A stretch of DNA of 64,000 bases, from assembly GCA_023388175.1 (NCBI GenBank), contig JAEWGT010000002.1, positions 138,227-202,226 of the forward strand, read 5' to 3'. Below are positions 41,640-50,232 of this stretch, in pieces. The translations under genes and the position numbers were made by a program. This DNA comes from Pseudomonadota bacterium (GTDB lineage: Bacteria; Pseudomonadota; Alphaproteobacteria; Rhizobiales; Devosiaceae). Below the pieces are notes generated by a model, which worked only from the letters and a program-made list of their open reading frames with translations, was not told where the DNA came from and did not search any database. Positions within the stretch are counted from its first letter, which is position 1. The number at the start of each line of letters is the position of its first letter.

Positions 41640-42830
41640 ATGCCCGATTTCGATGTACTCATTCTGGGAGCAGGCGCTGCGGGCATGATGGCAGGCATCG
41701 AAGCCGCCCGGCGTGGTCGCAAGGTATTGGTGGTGGATCACGCGCGCGATCCGGGCGAAAAGATCCGCATTTCCGGCGGTGGTCGCTGCAATTTCACCAA
41801 CGTGAACGCCACGCATACGGCCGGCCGCGAGCGCTTCCTCAGCAGCAATCCGCGTTTCGCGCTCTCGGCCCTGTCGCGCTACACGCCCGAAATGTTCATC
41901 GACAAGGTGAAGAAGAACGGCATCACCTTTCACGAGAAAACCCTCGGCCAGCTCTTCTGCGATGGCCCCGCAACCCAGATCGTCGCCATGCTCACCCAGG
42001 AGCTGCGCCAGGCCGGGGCCAGTATCTGGACCGGCAGGCAGGTCGGTACCATCGAGCGCCTGGGCGATGATTTCGATGTCATGGTGGGTGATGGCCGCGT
42101 CACCGCATCCAGCCTCATCGTCGCCACTGGCGGCAAGTCCATCCCCAAGATGGGCGCGACGGGTCTCGCCTATGACATTGCCCGCCAGTTCGGCCTCAAC
42201 GTCACCGAAACCCGCCCTGCCCTCGTGCCGCTCATGTTCGAGCCCGGCGCGCTGGAAAAGCTGAAACCGCTGGCCGGTGTCTCCACCAATGCCATTGTCA
42301 GCTATGGCAAGACCAGGTTCGAGGAAGCGCTGCTTTTCACCCATCGCGGCCTTTCCGGCCCCTCTATCCTGCAGATTTCGTCCTATTGGCGGGAGGGCGG
42401 CCCGATCTCGGTCGACCTGCTCCCCGGCGAGGATGCCATGGATTTCCTCCGCGCCGCCCGCAAGGCCAGCCCGAAGCTCCACATCCAGACCATTCTGTCT
42501 GAAAAACTGCCCAAGCGCCTCGCCCAGCTCATCGGCGAAATCATCGACCAGCCCGGCATGATCGGCGACCTTTCCGACAAAAAGCTCCAGGCTGCCGCCG
42601 ATGTGGTGGGGAACTGGACCTTGAAGCCCGTCGGCTCGGAAGGCTATCGCACCGCCGAAGTCACCCTTGGCGGCATCGACACCAAGGATCTCGACGCAAA
42701 GACCATGGCCGCGCGCACTGTGCCGGGTCTTTATTTTGTCGGTGAGGCAGTCGATGTCACCGGCTGGCTGGGCGGCTACAATTTCCAGTGGGCGTGGGCC
42801 TCAGGCTGGGCGGCAGGTCAGGCCGCCTAG
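41640..42830 (+). CDS. HI0933/BaiN-family flavoprotein
   Basis: A 396-residue NAD(P)/FAD-dependent oxidoreductase-like protein. The dinucleotide motif ILGAGAAGMMAGIEAARRG is at the N-terminus, followed by the family hallmarks KIRISGGGRCNFTN and, near the C-terminus, GLYFVGEAVDVTGWLGGYNFQWAWASGWAAG. Members (YhiN, BaiN) have mostly unknown substrates. AAGGA 6-10 bases upstream marks the ATG at 41640 as the start. Its stop overlaps that of the next, convergent gene (CTAG). Confidence 0.88.
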   Translation: MPDFDVLILGAGAAGMMAGIEAARRGRKVLVVDHARDPGEKIRISGGGRCNFTNVNATHTAGRERFLSSNPRFALSALSRYTPEMFIDKVKKNGITFHEKTLGQLFCDGPATQIVAMLTQELRQAGASIWTGRQVGTIERLGDDFDVMVGDGRVTASSLIVATGGKSIPKMGATGLAYDIARQFGLNVTETRPALVPLMFEPGALEKLKPLAGVSTNAIVSYGKTRFEEALLFTHRGLSGPSILQISSYWREGGPISVDLLPGEDAMDFLRAARKASPKLHIQTILSEKLPKRLAQLIGEIIDQPGMIGDLSDKKLQAAADVVGNWTLKPVGSEGYRTAEVTLGGIDTKDLDAKTMAARTVPGLYFVGEAVDVTGWLGGYNFQWAWASGWAAGQAA

Positions 42831-43411
42831 AACTTCCAGCCTACGCGCAGGCCGAAATTTGACAGGCCGTCATTCTCGGCACACCAGCCATTGTTGGAAA
42901 TATGCTCATAGGTCAGCGTCGCGGTGACATTTTCGCTGGCATTCACGCCAACGCCGAAGCGCTCGTAGAAATTGACCCGGCAGCCGAAATTCTTCTGCGG
43001 ATCGGGCGCCCCGAACAGATTGCCGTCATGCAGGGCTGCGCCGAAACTGCCCTCAAGGTAGAAGGGCGTGTCGAAAACCGGCAATTGCCAGGTCAGCCCC
43101 GCATGGACGAGGCTTTCCATGCCGGCCAAGTTGATGGTCGCACCCACTTCCGGGCGCGGCGAACCCAGCCAGCGCAACAGATCTGCATCGGGCGTGGTAA
43201 ACAGCACATCGGCGCTGAAACTCTCCACCGCCTGCAGATCCCATTCATCGATCATGAACGGCAGAGCGGCATAGTGGACGTCATAGGCATGAATGCCCAG
43301 ACGCACTTCGTCCACGATTCCGGCCAGCGCAAACCGATCTGCGGCGGCAGCCGGCGCGAGACCAGCCAGCACTCCCGCAAAAACCAGGCCGGCACGCAAA
43401 ATCATTGTCAC
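42827..43411 (-). CDS. Acyloxyacyl hydrolase, PagL-like lipid A 3-O-deacylase
   Basis: A 194-residue outer-membrane beta-barrel protein with a signal peptide ending APAAAA near residue 24. The C-terminal part contains YEHISNNGWCAENDGLSNFGLRVGWKF: His and Ser of the H-x-S dyad, a following acidic residue, and a terminal Phe as expected for BAM-dependent outer-membrane insertion. PagL removes the 3-O-linked acyl chain of lipid A and alters envelope properties. Family membership rests mainly on this C-terminal block. Confidence 0.75.
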   Translation of the reverse strand: MTMILRAGLVFAGVLAGLAPAAAADRFALAGIVDEVRLGIHAYDVHYAALPFMIDEWDLQAVESFSADVLFTTPDADLLRWLGSPRPEVGATINLAGMESLVHAGLTWQLPVFDTPFYLEGSFGAALHDGNLFGAPDPQKNFGCRVNFYERFGVGVNASENVTATLTYEHISNNGWCAENDGLSNFGLRVGWKF

Positions 43412-43526
43412 TCCTACAGCGTCTCAAGCTAGTGCTGAAATAAGACATGAACGCGGCGAGGGTTCCGGCACTGGAAATTCATCGGCAAATACCGATATAG
43501 ACCAGACCACCGATCCGGAGTTTGCC

Positions 43527-44555
43527 ATGTCTGCCCCCTTTGCCCTGTCGCTGCAGGACCTCGCCCCGATTGCCGAGGGCGTTTCCACCCCTGAGGCCAT
43601 GGCCGAGACGGTTCGTCTGGCTGAGACCGCCGATGCGCTGGGCTATACGCGGCTCTGGTATGCCGAGCACCATGGCATGCCCTCGATTGCCTCGTCGGTG
43701 CCGGAAATCCTCATTGGCAGCGCCGCCGCGGCCACGAAGGGCATTCGCGTCGGCTCTGGTGGCGTCATGCTGCTCAACCATGCGCCCTTGCGCATCGCCG
43801 AAGCCTATCGCACGCTCGAAGCGCTGCATCCGGGTCGCATCGATCTGGGTATCGGCCGCGCGCCGGGCGGTGATGGCTATGCCATGCGCGCCCTGCGCAG
43901 TGGCGGCGGCGAAGAATTTTCCGCCTATCTCGCCGAATTGATGGCCTTCGACGAAGAGAGCTTTCCCCCTGACCACCCGTTTTCGCGTGTGCCGGTTTCC
44001 CCCGGCGGCGTGTCCCTGCCGCCCAAATGGCTGCTCGGCTCGTCAGGCGCCAGCGCCGACGCCGCCGGCCAGTTGGGCTTTGGCTATGCCTTCGCCGCCC
44101 ATTTCAGCCATAGCCCGGCCGCTCCCGCTTTCGCCGCCTATCGTCGCGCCTTCCAGCCATCGGCCGCTTTCCCCGAACCGCGCACAATTCTGTGCCTCTC
44201 GGTCATCTGCGCGCCAACCGAAGAGGAGGCGAAATATCTCTCTATTTCCCAGTCGGTAAACTGGGCCCGCTTCGTCACGGGCGAACAGCGGCAGCTGACT
44301 TCGCCCGAAAAGGCGCTTGCGCACCAGCTGACCCCCGCCCAGCAACAGGTGATCGACCAGCAGTCGAGCCTCTGGCTGGTTGGGGACCCGGCGCAGATGG
44401 CCGGAGCGATTTCGGAAAAGGCCCGCGCCGCCGGGGCCGACGAGGTCATGATAACCACGACCATTCATTCCTATGAGCTGCGCCGCCGCTCCTATGCGCT
44501 GCTCGCCGACGCCCTGGGAATTGCCCCGCGCGTTATATCCTCAGCCACACATTAA
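43527..44555 (+). CDS. Luciferase-like (LLM class) flavin-dependent oxidoreductase
   Basis: A 342-residue TIM-barrel monooxygenase-like protein. Typical segments are YTRLWYAEHHGMPSIASSVPEILIG, GIRVGSGGVMLLNHAPLRIAEAYRTLEALHPGRIDLGIGRAPGG and a C-terminal ADEVMITTTIHSYE. This subgroup (MsnO8-like) uses reduced FMN; the substrate is unknown. GGAG 8-11 bases upstream supports the ATG at 43527 over longer in-frame starts. Confidence 0.9.
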   Translation: MSAPFALSLQDLAPIAEGVSTPEAMAETVRLAETADALGYTRLWYAEHHGMPSIASSVPEILIGSAAAATKGIRVGSGGVMLLNHAPLRIAEAYRTLEALHPGRIDLGIGRAPGGDGYAMRALRSGGGEEFSAYLAELMAFDEESFPPDHPFSRVPVSPGGVSLPPKWLLGSSGASADAAGQLGFGYAFAAHFSHSPAAPAFAAYRRAFQPSAAFPEPRTILCLSVICAPTEEEAKYLSISQSVNWARFVTGEQRQLTSPEKALAHQLTPAQQQVIDQQSSLWLVGDPAQMAGAISEKARAAGADEVMITTTIHSYELRRRSYALLADALGIAPRVISSATH

Positions 44556-44611
44556 CATCTTCTTGGTTAAATCGGTTTAGCCTGAGCGTCCTCCCCGGGG
44601 ACCCGATCATC

Positions 44612-45769
44612 TTGTCGCTCAGTGCCGCAGCCGTTGCGCTCGCCATCACCATCTTCATTGCGGGCCTGTTCGCCGCCGCCTTCGGAATCATTGCCTTCCA
44701 TCATCGCCCGGCGCCGGGGGCGGCCTGGCTTTCGGCGGGCTACGGCACCGGCATGCTTGCCCCTCTGCTGGAATTTGCCCTGCCCTACCAGAGCGATCAT
44801 CGTCTGGTCAGCTTCGCCATCTTTACTATTCTTCTCTGGGCACTGGCCGCCTTCGTCATCGGACTGGCCCACCACTACAGATTGCAGCGCCCCTGGCGGC
44901 TCCTTGCCGTCCTGACGATAGGGGCCATGCTGACCAATCTATTTGTTCTGGAGATGCCGCGCGACAGCCTGCTGCGCGGATTTCTCTATCAGGGCCCCTA
45001 TATGCTGTTGCAAGCGCTGGGCGTATTTACATTGCTCGGCAACAGGAACTGGCGCGCGCTCGATCTGGGTCTGCTGGCCACCCTGGTGGTGTCGAGCCTG
45101 CATTTTCTGTTCAAGCCAATCCTTGCGCACCTGATGGGATCGGGCGTGGCGCCACAATCCTATCTCGCCACCAATTATGCAGCCTATTCGCAATCGCTGG
45201 GCGCGATGTTGGTTGTTACCAGCGGTCTGATGATGCTGCTCATCATCCTGCGCGACAGAACTGCCGATATGACGGCGCGGTCCCAGACGGACGCGCTGAC
45301 CGGGCTGCTGAACCGGCGAGGCTTCGAGGACCGTGCTGACAAGGCCATTCTCGAGACAACCCGCACGGGTTGCACCGCCACGATGATCGTCGCCGACATT
45401 GACCGTCTGCGATCGATCAATGAACGCTTTGGCGATACCGGCGGCGACAGGGCGATTATGGCCTTTGCCGGTCTGTTGCAGGACGGGGGCGAGCCCAATG
45501 CCATTGCCGGCCGCATGAGTGGCGAAGATTTCGCAATTCTTCTGCCCGGTGCCAATCCGATGACCGGCAAGCTCTATTCCGAGACGGTGCGCGTCGCCTT
45601 TGCCGGGCTCAAGGCGGCAAGCCATGGTCTGGACAGCCAGACGAGCGCCTCGTTCGGCATTGCCAGCCTGCGGCCCGGCGACACCTTGTCAGACCTGCTG
45701 CGCCGCGCCGAAATCGCGCTTTATCAGGCCAAGACCGAGGGCGGTAACCGGGCCTGTCTGTTCATGTAA
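44612..45769 (+). CDS. Membrane GGDEF protein with degenerate active site
   Basis: A 385-residue protein with about six membrane helices (residues 5-215) and a C-terminal GGDEF domain. The active loop reads RMSGEDF instead of GG(D/E)EF, and the preceding metal/substrate region is DIDRLRSINERFGDTGGD, where the usual F-K, N-D and G-H pairs are changed. Cyclase activity is therefore doubtful; it may bind GTP or serve as a signalling scaffold. There is no inhibitory RxxD site. The likely start is TTG 44612 with GGGGA upstream. Confidence 0.82.
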   Translation: MSLSAAAVALAITIFIAGLFAAAFGIIAFHHRPAPGAAWLSAGYGTGMLAPLLEFALPYQSDHRLVSFAIFTILLWALAAFVIGLAHHYRLQRPWRLLAVLTIGAMLTNLFVLEMPRDSLLRGFLYQGPYMLLQALGVFTLLGNRNWRALDLGLLATLVVSSLHFLFKPILAHLMGSGVAPQSYLATNYAAYSQSLGAMLVVTSGLMMLLIILRDRTADMTARSQTDALTGLLNRRGFEDRADKAILETTRTGCTATMIVADIDRLRSINERFGDTGGDRAIMAFAGLLQDGGEPNAIAGRMSGEDFAILLPGANPMTGKLYSETVRVAFAGLKAASHGLDSQTSASFGIASLRPGDTLSDLLRRAEIALYQAKTEGGNRACLFM

Positions 45770-45780
45770 CTGCCGCACCC

Positions 45781-46059
45781 TCAGTTCATGGACTGCCGGG
45801 ACACAAGATCGCATTGGCCCGTCGGCTGCACGCGCAGGGCCAGTTGCTGACGATCGAGCTCGGCCAGCCACGCCACCCACGAGCATGGGCTCATGCCGAC
45901 ATCCTCCCGGCCTTCCGCATCATGGGAAAAACGCAGGGTCAGCTTGGCGCGCACGTCCCCGGCACTATTGCGGATCCGGCTTATCGCCGGGCTGCCCTTG
46001 CGATCGGCCACCCAGTTCCTGATATCCCGATGCCGGGTAAGCATATGCGTTTCTGTCAT
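45781..46059 (-). CDS. Conserved hypothetical protein (DIRNWV-type)
   Basis: A 92-residue protein beginning MTETHMLTRHRDIRNWVADRKGSPAISRIRNSAGDVRAKLTLRF. The H-x-x-I-x-x-W-x-x-x-R-x-G-x-P-A pattern is seen in small stand-alone proteins of several phyla with no known role. A strong Shine-Dalgarno sequence (GAGGAGG) 6-12 bases before the ATG at 46059 supports expression. The rest (MSPCSWVAWLAELDRQQLALRV) shows no motif. Confidence 0.7.
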   Translation of the reverse strand: MTETHMLTRHRDIRNWVADRKGSPAISRIRNSAGDVRAKLTLRFSHDAEGREDVGMSPCSWVAWLAELDRQQLALRVQPTGQCDLVSRQSMN

Positions 46060-46121
46060 TTTGGCCTCCTCGCTGTTTCAGCGAAACGGCCTGCCTGACC
46101 GGGGGTTCCGGCCGCGCCTGC

Positions 46122-46940
46122 TCAATTCTCCAGCCAAGCGGTCACAAGATTGAGATCATCCATTTCATCGGCGGAGAAATAATAAAGCCGGTCCGGCGGC
46201 GTCTCCAGCGCATGCAGCCACAGCGCCGGGTCGACCCCCGACAGGGTAAGGTGCCGCGTGATCTCTGCGGTAACTGACTGGGCATCGGCCATGGCCACCC
46301 CGGCAACGCTGAGCGCATCGACCGGCGTGGCGCTCAGCGCCGCCGCATAGATCTGATGAACCCCGATCGCCGCGCCACGCCCGGCTTCCCGTTCGGCGCC
46401 CGCCGCGAAAATCAGCGGGCAGGACGAGGCGCAAAGCCCCCCACTCGCAACGCGCGTCGTCAGCCCCGCCTCCCTGATCATCCGTCCTATCGCCAGCGCA
46501 TCGTCCACCGACCCGCCGGGGGAATCGAGCAGGATCGTCTCCACATATTCCCCGCGCGCCGCGATCTCGGCCGCAAACCTTTCAGCAACGCCGGGATCGA
46601 TCGTACCCGTCAGGTTGAGCGTGCCGCCACCGCCCAGCACGATCTCCATCGGCGCTTCCAGCAGGTCAGGACTGGTGGTGACAGGCGGCCGTGGCCGCCC
46701 ATCACCATCCGGCGTGGTGGCCGGGGGCAATATCGGTTGCGGCGTATAGGTCAGCGCCTCCGGCGCATTGGACATCATCGTGCGGAAATCGATGAACAAT
46801 ACGCTGAGCGTACCGGCCAGCAAGGCATAGAAGGCGACACGCAGGATCGCTCCGTCATCGACCCGCATGAGCTTTTCGCTCAGGCCCCGCAAAAAGGGCC
46901 GTTCATCAGTTGCGGGTCGTGCGTTGGCTGCGGTCTTCAT
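46122..46940 (-). CDS. Membrane-anchored ClpP-fold (crotonase-like) protease homologue
   Basis: A 272-residue protein with one N-terminal membrane helix (about 31-50), a Pro-rich linker and an exported ClpP/SppA-like domain: VETILLDSPGGSVDDALAIGRMIREAGLTTRVASGGLCASSCPLIFAAGAEREAG, then GVHQIY. The serine of ASSC stands at the nucleophile position and the histidine of VHQ could be its partner. Such periplasmic proteins (COG3904-like) are predicted proteases without known targets. Its ATG overlaps the TGA of the next gene upstream, so the two are coupled. Confidence 0.78.
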   Translation of the reverse strand: MKTAANARPATDERPFLRGLSEKLMRVDDGAILRVAFYALLAGTLSVLFIDFRTMMSNAPEALTYTPQPILPPATTPDGDGRPRPPVTTSPDLLEAPMEIVLGGGGTLNLTGTIDPGVAERFAAEIAARGEYVETILLDSPGGSVDDALAIGRMIREAGLTTRVASGGLCASSCPLIFAAGAEREAGRGAAIGVHQIYAAALSATPVDALSVAGVAMADAQSVTAEITRHLTLSGVDPALWLHALETPPDRLYYFSADEMDDLNLVTAWLEN

Positions 46941-48292
46941 GCCGGACGCGGCCCTTCTCCGCGTTTGCGAGGCGCCGCGGCAATGGGCGTCACCGTACCG
47001 TCGTCTTCGGCAGTCGCCGGCCTGTCACCCCCCTCCGGCCTCTGGTCTCGATGGTCAGGTTCGGGGATTTTTGGCTCTAATGCCGCTGCGGCCTCCGAGG
47101 CCCCTTCCGCTTCCATGCGCTTGTAGAGCGCCACAGCCCGCAACATTTCGGCGGCGGTGATCGTTTCGGCTTCCTGCAACGTCTCGGCTTCGCGCCGCAT
47201 GGCGTCATTGACCACCATCAGGGTCAGTACCAGCACCACCGGCAACAGGTCGATGGAAATGGCTCCGGCCCAGGATGGGATGAAATCGGACCAGTATCGG
47301 ATCACCGCTTCGGCGGAGGACAATGGCACGAAGCGCCGCTGCTCCACCGCCGGCTGCGCCAGGATCTCGTCTGCCGCGCTGGACAGTGCCGTCGATTGCG
47401 CCGCCACCGAAGCGCGCACGGTTTCCATCACCTGATCCTGCCGATTGGCCAGATCGGCGGAACGTCCATCGGCCACCGGCGCTATGAATCCGGCCGAGAG
47501 ATCGGCGGCGGCGCGCTTCACCGAGGCCGCGACATCGGTCTGTTGCAGCGCCGCGACAATGGCGGACAGCTGTACCGCTTCGGCCTGAAAGGCATCGGAG
47601 CGTGGCGCGATGGCACCGGGCGTCGACACCAGCTCGCGCATTGCGGCAAGCCGGGTCGAGCCCTGCTCGAACAGAGAGGCCACTTCGGTTCGAGAACCGG
47701 AAATGGTGGCACTGAGCTGGGTCATCTGCGTGCTCATCTGGGTGAGCAACTGCACGACGCTGCCCGCGCCCTGCGTGCCGGTCAGCGCACCGCTCTCCCT
47801 TTCATCCTGCGCCAGCGCCGCAAAGCGCTGCGCGGCCCGGTCAACGTCCGGCAACAGACTCTGCGTCGCCAGCGCCTTGGCATGGGCATTGTCGAGATCT
47901 TCGGCATAGCCCTGCAGCGTCACCGCCATATGCTGTTCCAGCGCCGCCGAGCCCGCCAGAGCCGCAGCATTGAGCCAGGACGACATGGCGATGATCATGC
48001 AGCAGCCGATGGCCATGGTGATGAAAAGGCCGATCCGCTGCACCCCGCCAACCACCAACGGAATGAAGCGCATCATGTAGATCCAGAAGGCATAAATGGC
48101 GACGGACACTGCCACCGAATAGATGATGGCGGCAAAGAACACGAAGCCGGCCGAACCATCGAGCAGGCCGCGCACCCCCAGATAGGTATAGACGCCGGAG
48201 GCCAGCGCCAGCACCGCCAGCGCGAATCGGCTCATGGTTTCAACGGAGCGCACGGTTTCGTGCAGGCGGAAGGCGTTCGGCTTGAGCTGCAT
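46937..48292 (-). CDS. Multi-pass membrane protein of unknown function, coupled to the ClpP-fold gene
   Basis: A 451-residue protein not recognised as a known family. It has three hydrophobic helices at about residues 22-112, a long periplasmic helical region (about 115-315, rich in Ala, Gln and Ser, coiled-coil-like, for example QMSTQMTQLSATISGSRTEVASLFEQGSTRL), one helix at about 342-362, and a charged, Pro-rich cytoplasmic tail. The 4-base ATGA overlap with the protease-like gene suggests the products form a membrane complex. Confidence 0.65.
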   Translation of the reverse strand: MQLKPNAFRLHETVRSVETMSRFALAVLALASGVYTYLGVRGLLDGSAGFVFFAAIIYSVAVSVAIYAFWIYMMRFIPLVVGGVQRIGLFITMAIGCCMIIAMSSWLNAAALAGSAALEQHMAVTLQGYAEDLDNAHAKALATQSLLPDVDRAAQRFAALAQDERESGALTGTQGAGSVVQLLTQMSTQMTQLSATISGSRTEVASLFEQGSTRLAAMRELVSTPGAIAPRSDAFQAEAVQLSAIVAALQQTDVAASVKRAAADLSAGFIAPVADGRSADLANRQDQVMETVRASVAAQSTALSSAADEILAQPAVEQRRFVPLSSAEAVIRYWSDFIPSWAGAISIDLLPVVLVLTLMVVNDAMRREAETLQEAETITAAEMLRAVALYKRMEAEGASEAAAALEPKIPEPDHRDQRPEGGDRPATAEDDGTVTPIAAAPRKRGEGPRPA

Positions 48293-48417
48293 GGCGGGCC
48301 CCGGTGCATGGCGGGCCTCAAATGGCCCCTAATGCGAGGTTAACACAGCCAAACCGGCAAGATGTGGGCAGATCCTGCCAAGGTTAATCGTCACACGATG
48401 ATTTCTGCGTGAGCAGG

Positions 48418-48978
48418 TCAGGCGCTGGCGGTCTCAGGCTCTATCAGCCTGCGGCAAAGGAGCCTGATCCCGGCGGCCATCGCCACCTCATCGCGCGTCT
48501 TGAACGCAATGCCGTAACTGGCCGCCACCACCAGACGAGTCAGGGCGCGGGGATCGGCAATCCCGGCATCGGCAAGGACCGCCTCGATCCGGTTCACCAT
48601 GGCGATGTCCCTGTCCTGCAGGGAAAGTCCCAATCGCTTGTGTGCGCTCATGATCTCGGTGGCGTGCGGGGATCCTTCGAGCATGCGCGCCAGCGCCAGA
48701 TATTGCCGGGCCAGCCCGTCTCCGATGCGCTCCGCGGCGTCACCGTCACTCGCCATGCCCGCCTCGAATGCCTCCATCAACGCATCCAGCATGGTCTCGA
48801 CCAGGGCGCCGACAACAGCATCCTTGTCGGAAAACTGCGCATAGAGCGTTGCCTTGGCGATCCCTGCCTCGCGCGCAATGGCCTCCATTGTTGCGCCGCG
48901 CAACCCGTCGCGCAACACCACAAGACGCGCCGCTTCCAGCATGCGCCGCCGCTTCTCCTGTGCCCGTTCCGTCACCAT
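48418..48978 (-). CDS. TetR family transcriptional regulator
   Basis: A 186-residue repressor with an N-terminal helix-turn-helix (RRRMLEAARLVVLRDGLRGATMEAIAREAGIAKATLYAQFSDKDAVVGALV) and a TetR-type C-terminal ligand domain. It is divergent from a reductase gene at 49044, and the 65 bases between hold inverted repeats, so it probably represses itself and that gene. Confidence 0.9.
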   Translation of the reverse strand: MVTERAQEKRRRMLEAARLVVLRDGLRGATMEAIAREAGIAKATLYAQFSDKDAVVGALVETMLDALMEAFEAGMASDGDAAERIGDGLARQYLALARMLEGSPHATEIMSAHKRLGLSLQDRDIAMVNRIEAVLADAGIADPRALTRLVVAASYGIAFKTRDEVAMAAGIRLLCRRLIEPETASA

Positions 48979-48988
48979 GCCGCACCTA

Positions 48989-49025
48989 TTGAACTTTCTA
49001 AACGATTATCGTATATATCGTTCAA
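48989..49025. promoter_or_regulatory. Inverted repeats between tetR-type gene and reductase
   Basis: AACGAT (49001-49006) and ATCGTT (49017-49022) are complementary, and the outer TTGAAC (48989-48994) and GTTCAA (49020-49025) also pair. The site lies in the divergent promoter region and is a likely TetR-family operator. Confidence 0.55.
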
Positions 49026-49043
49026 TTCCTACAGGAGACATTC

Positions 49044-50057
49044 ATGTCCGATCGCGTCCTGCTCACTGGCATTTCCGGCTTTCTGGGCGGTCATATTGCC
49101 CTGCAATTGCTGAACTCTGGCTACACCGTCCGGGGCAGTGTGCGCAACCTCGACAAGGCGGACAAGGTGCGCCGCACGCTCGCGGCGGCAGGTGCCGATG
49201 TAAGCCGGCTGGAATTCGTTGCCCTGGATCTGCTCAGCGACGCCGGCTGGGACGAGGCCATGGCCGGGGTGCGCTATCTGCAGCATACCGCCTCTCCCTT
49301 TGTCATCGAGACACCCAAAGATCCTCAGGAGCTGATCCGGCCGGCGGTCGAGGGCACCAGCCGCGCGCTCGAAGCTGCGCTTCGCGCCGGAGTGGAACAG
49401 ATTGTCCTGACCTCCTCGATTGCCGCCATCCAATACGGCCATGACAGCTATGACCGCCTGCTCACCGAAGAGGATTGGACCAAAGTAGACGCCCCCACGA
49501 CCGGCGCCTATCCGGCGTCCAAGACACTGGCGGAACGCGAGGCCTGGCGCATCATGGAGAGCGCGGGCCGGCGGGAGGCACTCTCCGTCATCAATCCCGC
49601 CGGCATTTTCGGCCCCCTGCTGGACGAAGATCCCGGAACGTCTTCGCTGATCGTGCGCCGGCTTCTCGATGGACGCTTGCCAGCCGCCCCGCGCCTTTAC
49701 ATGGCCTGCGTCGATGTGCGGGATGTAGCGGCCCTGCATGTGGCAGCCATGACCGAACCGGCCTTTTTCGGCCAGCGCTGCATCGCCGCCGAAGGTGTCT
49801 ATGCTATGCCTGAGGTCGGCGCCATGCTCAAGCCCGCCTTCCCTGACCGGCGCGTCCCCACGGCGACCCTGCCCACCTGGATCGTGCGCCTCGTCGGCCT
49901 GTTCGATCGGGACATCGGCGACAATATCCACGAAATCGGCACCGCCAAGCGCCTCGACACCACCCGCGCGCCGCGCCTGCTCGGCCGCCCCCTCATCGAC
50001 ACGCCCAGCGCGGTCATCGCCACAGGCAAAAGCCTGGTCGAGCACGGCCTGGTCTGA
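49044..50057 (+). CDS. NAD(P)-dependent aldehyde reductase, dihydroflavonol 4-reductase-like
   Basis: A 337-residue extended SDR. The nucleotide motif is TGISGFLGGH with R-rich recognition (GSVRNLDKADKVR), and the catalytic residues are in TSSIAAI and YPASKTLAE. It resembles yeast Gre2 and bacterial aldehyde reductases acting on carbonyl toxins. AGGAG lies 7-11 bases before the ATG. The divergent TetR gene suggests substrate-induced expression. Confidence 0.88.
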   Translation: MSDRVLLTGISGFLGGHIALQLLNSGYTVRGSVRNLDKADKVRRTLAAAGADVSRLEFVALDLLSDAGWDEAMAGVRYLQHTASPFVIETPKDPQELIRPAVEGTSRALEAALRAGVEQIVLTSSIAAIQYGHDSYDRLLTEEDWTKVDAPTTGAYPASKTLAEREAWRIMESAGRREALSVINPAGIFGPLLDEDPGTSSLIVRRLLDGRLPAAPRLYMACVDVRDVAALHVAAMTEPAFFGQRCIAAEGVYAMPEVGAMLKPAFPDRRVPTATLPTWIVRLVGLFDRDIGDNIHEIGTAKRLDTTRAPRLLGRPLIDTPSAVIATGKSLVEHGLV

Positions 50058-50123
50058 CCGCATCCCGCACAGCAGACCTCTTGCCCCCCGCGCCAGACTT
50101 GCCCATATTTGGCCTCATGGTGC

Positions 50124-50199
<76 letters not shown>

Positions 50200-50232
50200 T
50201 TCCGAAGAAAAACAAGGACTTAGCTACGGGTT

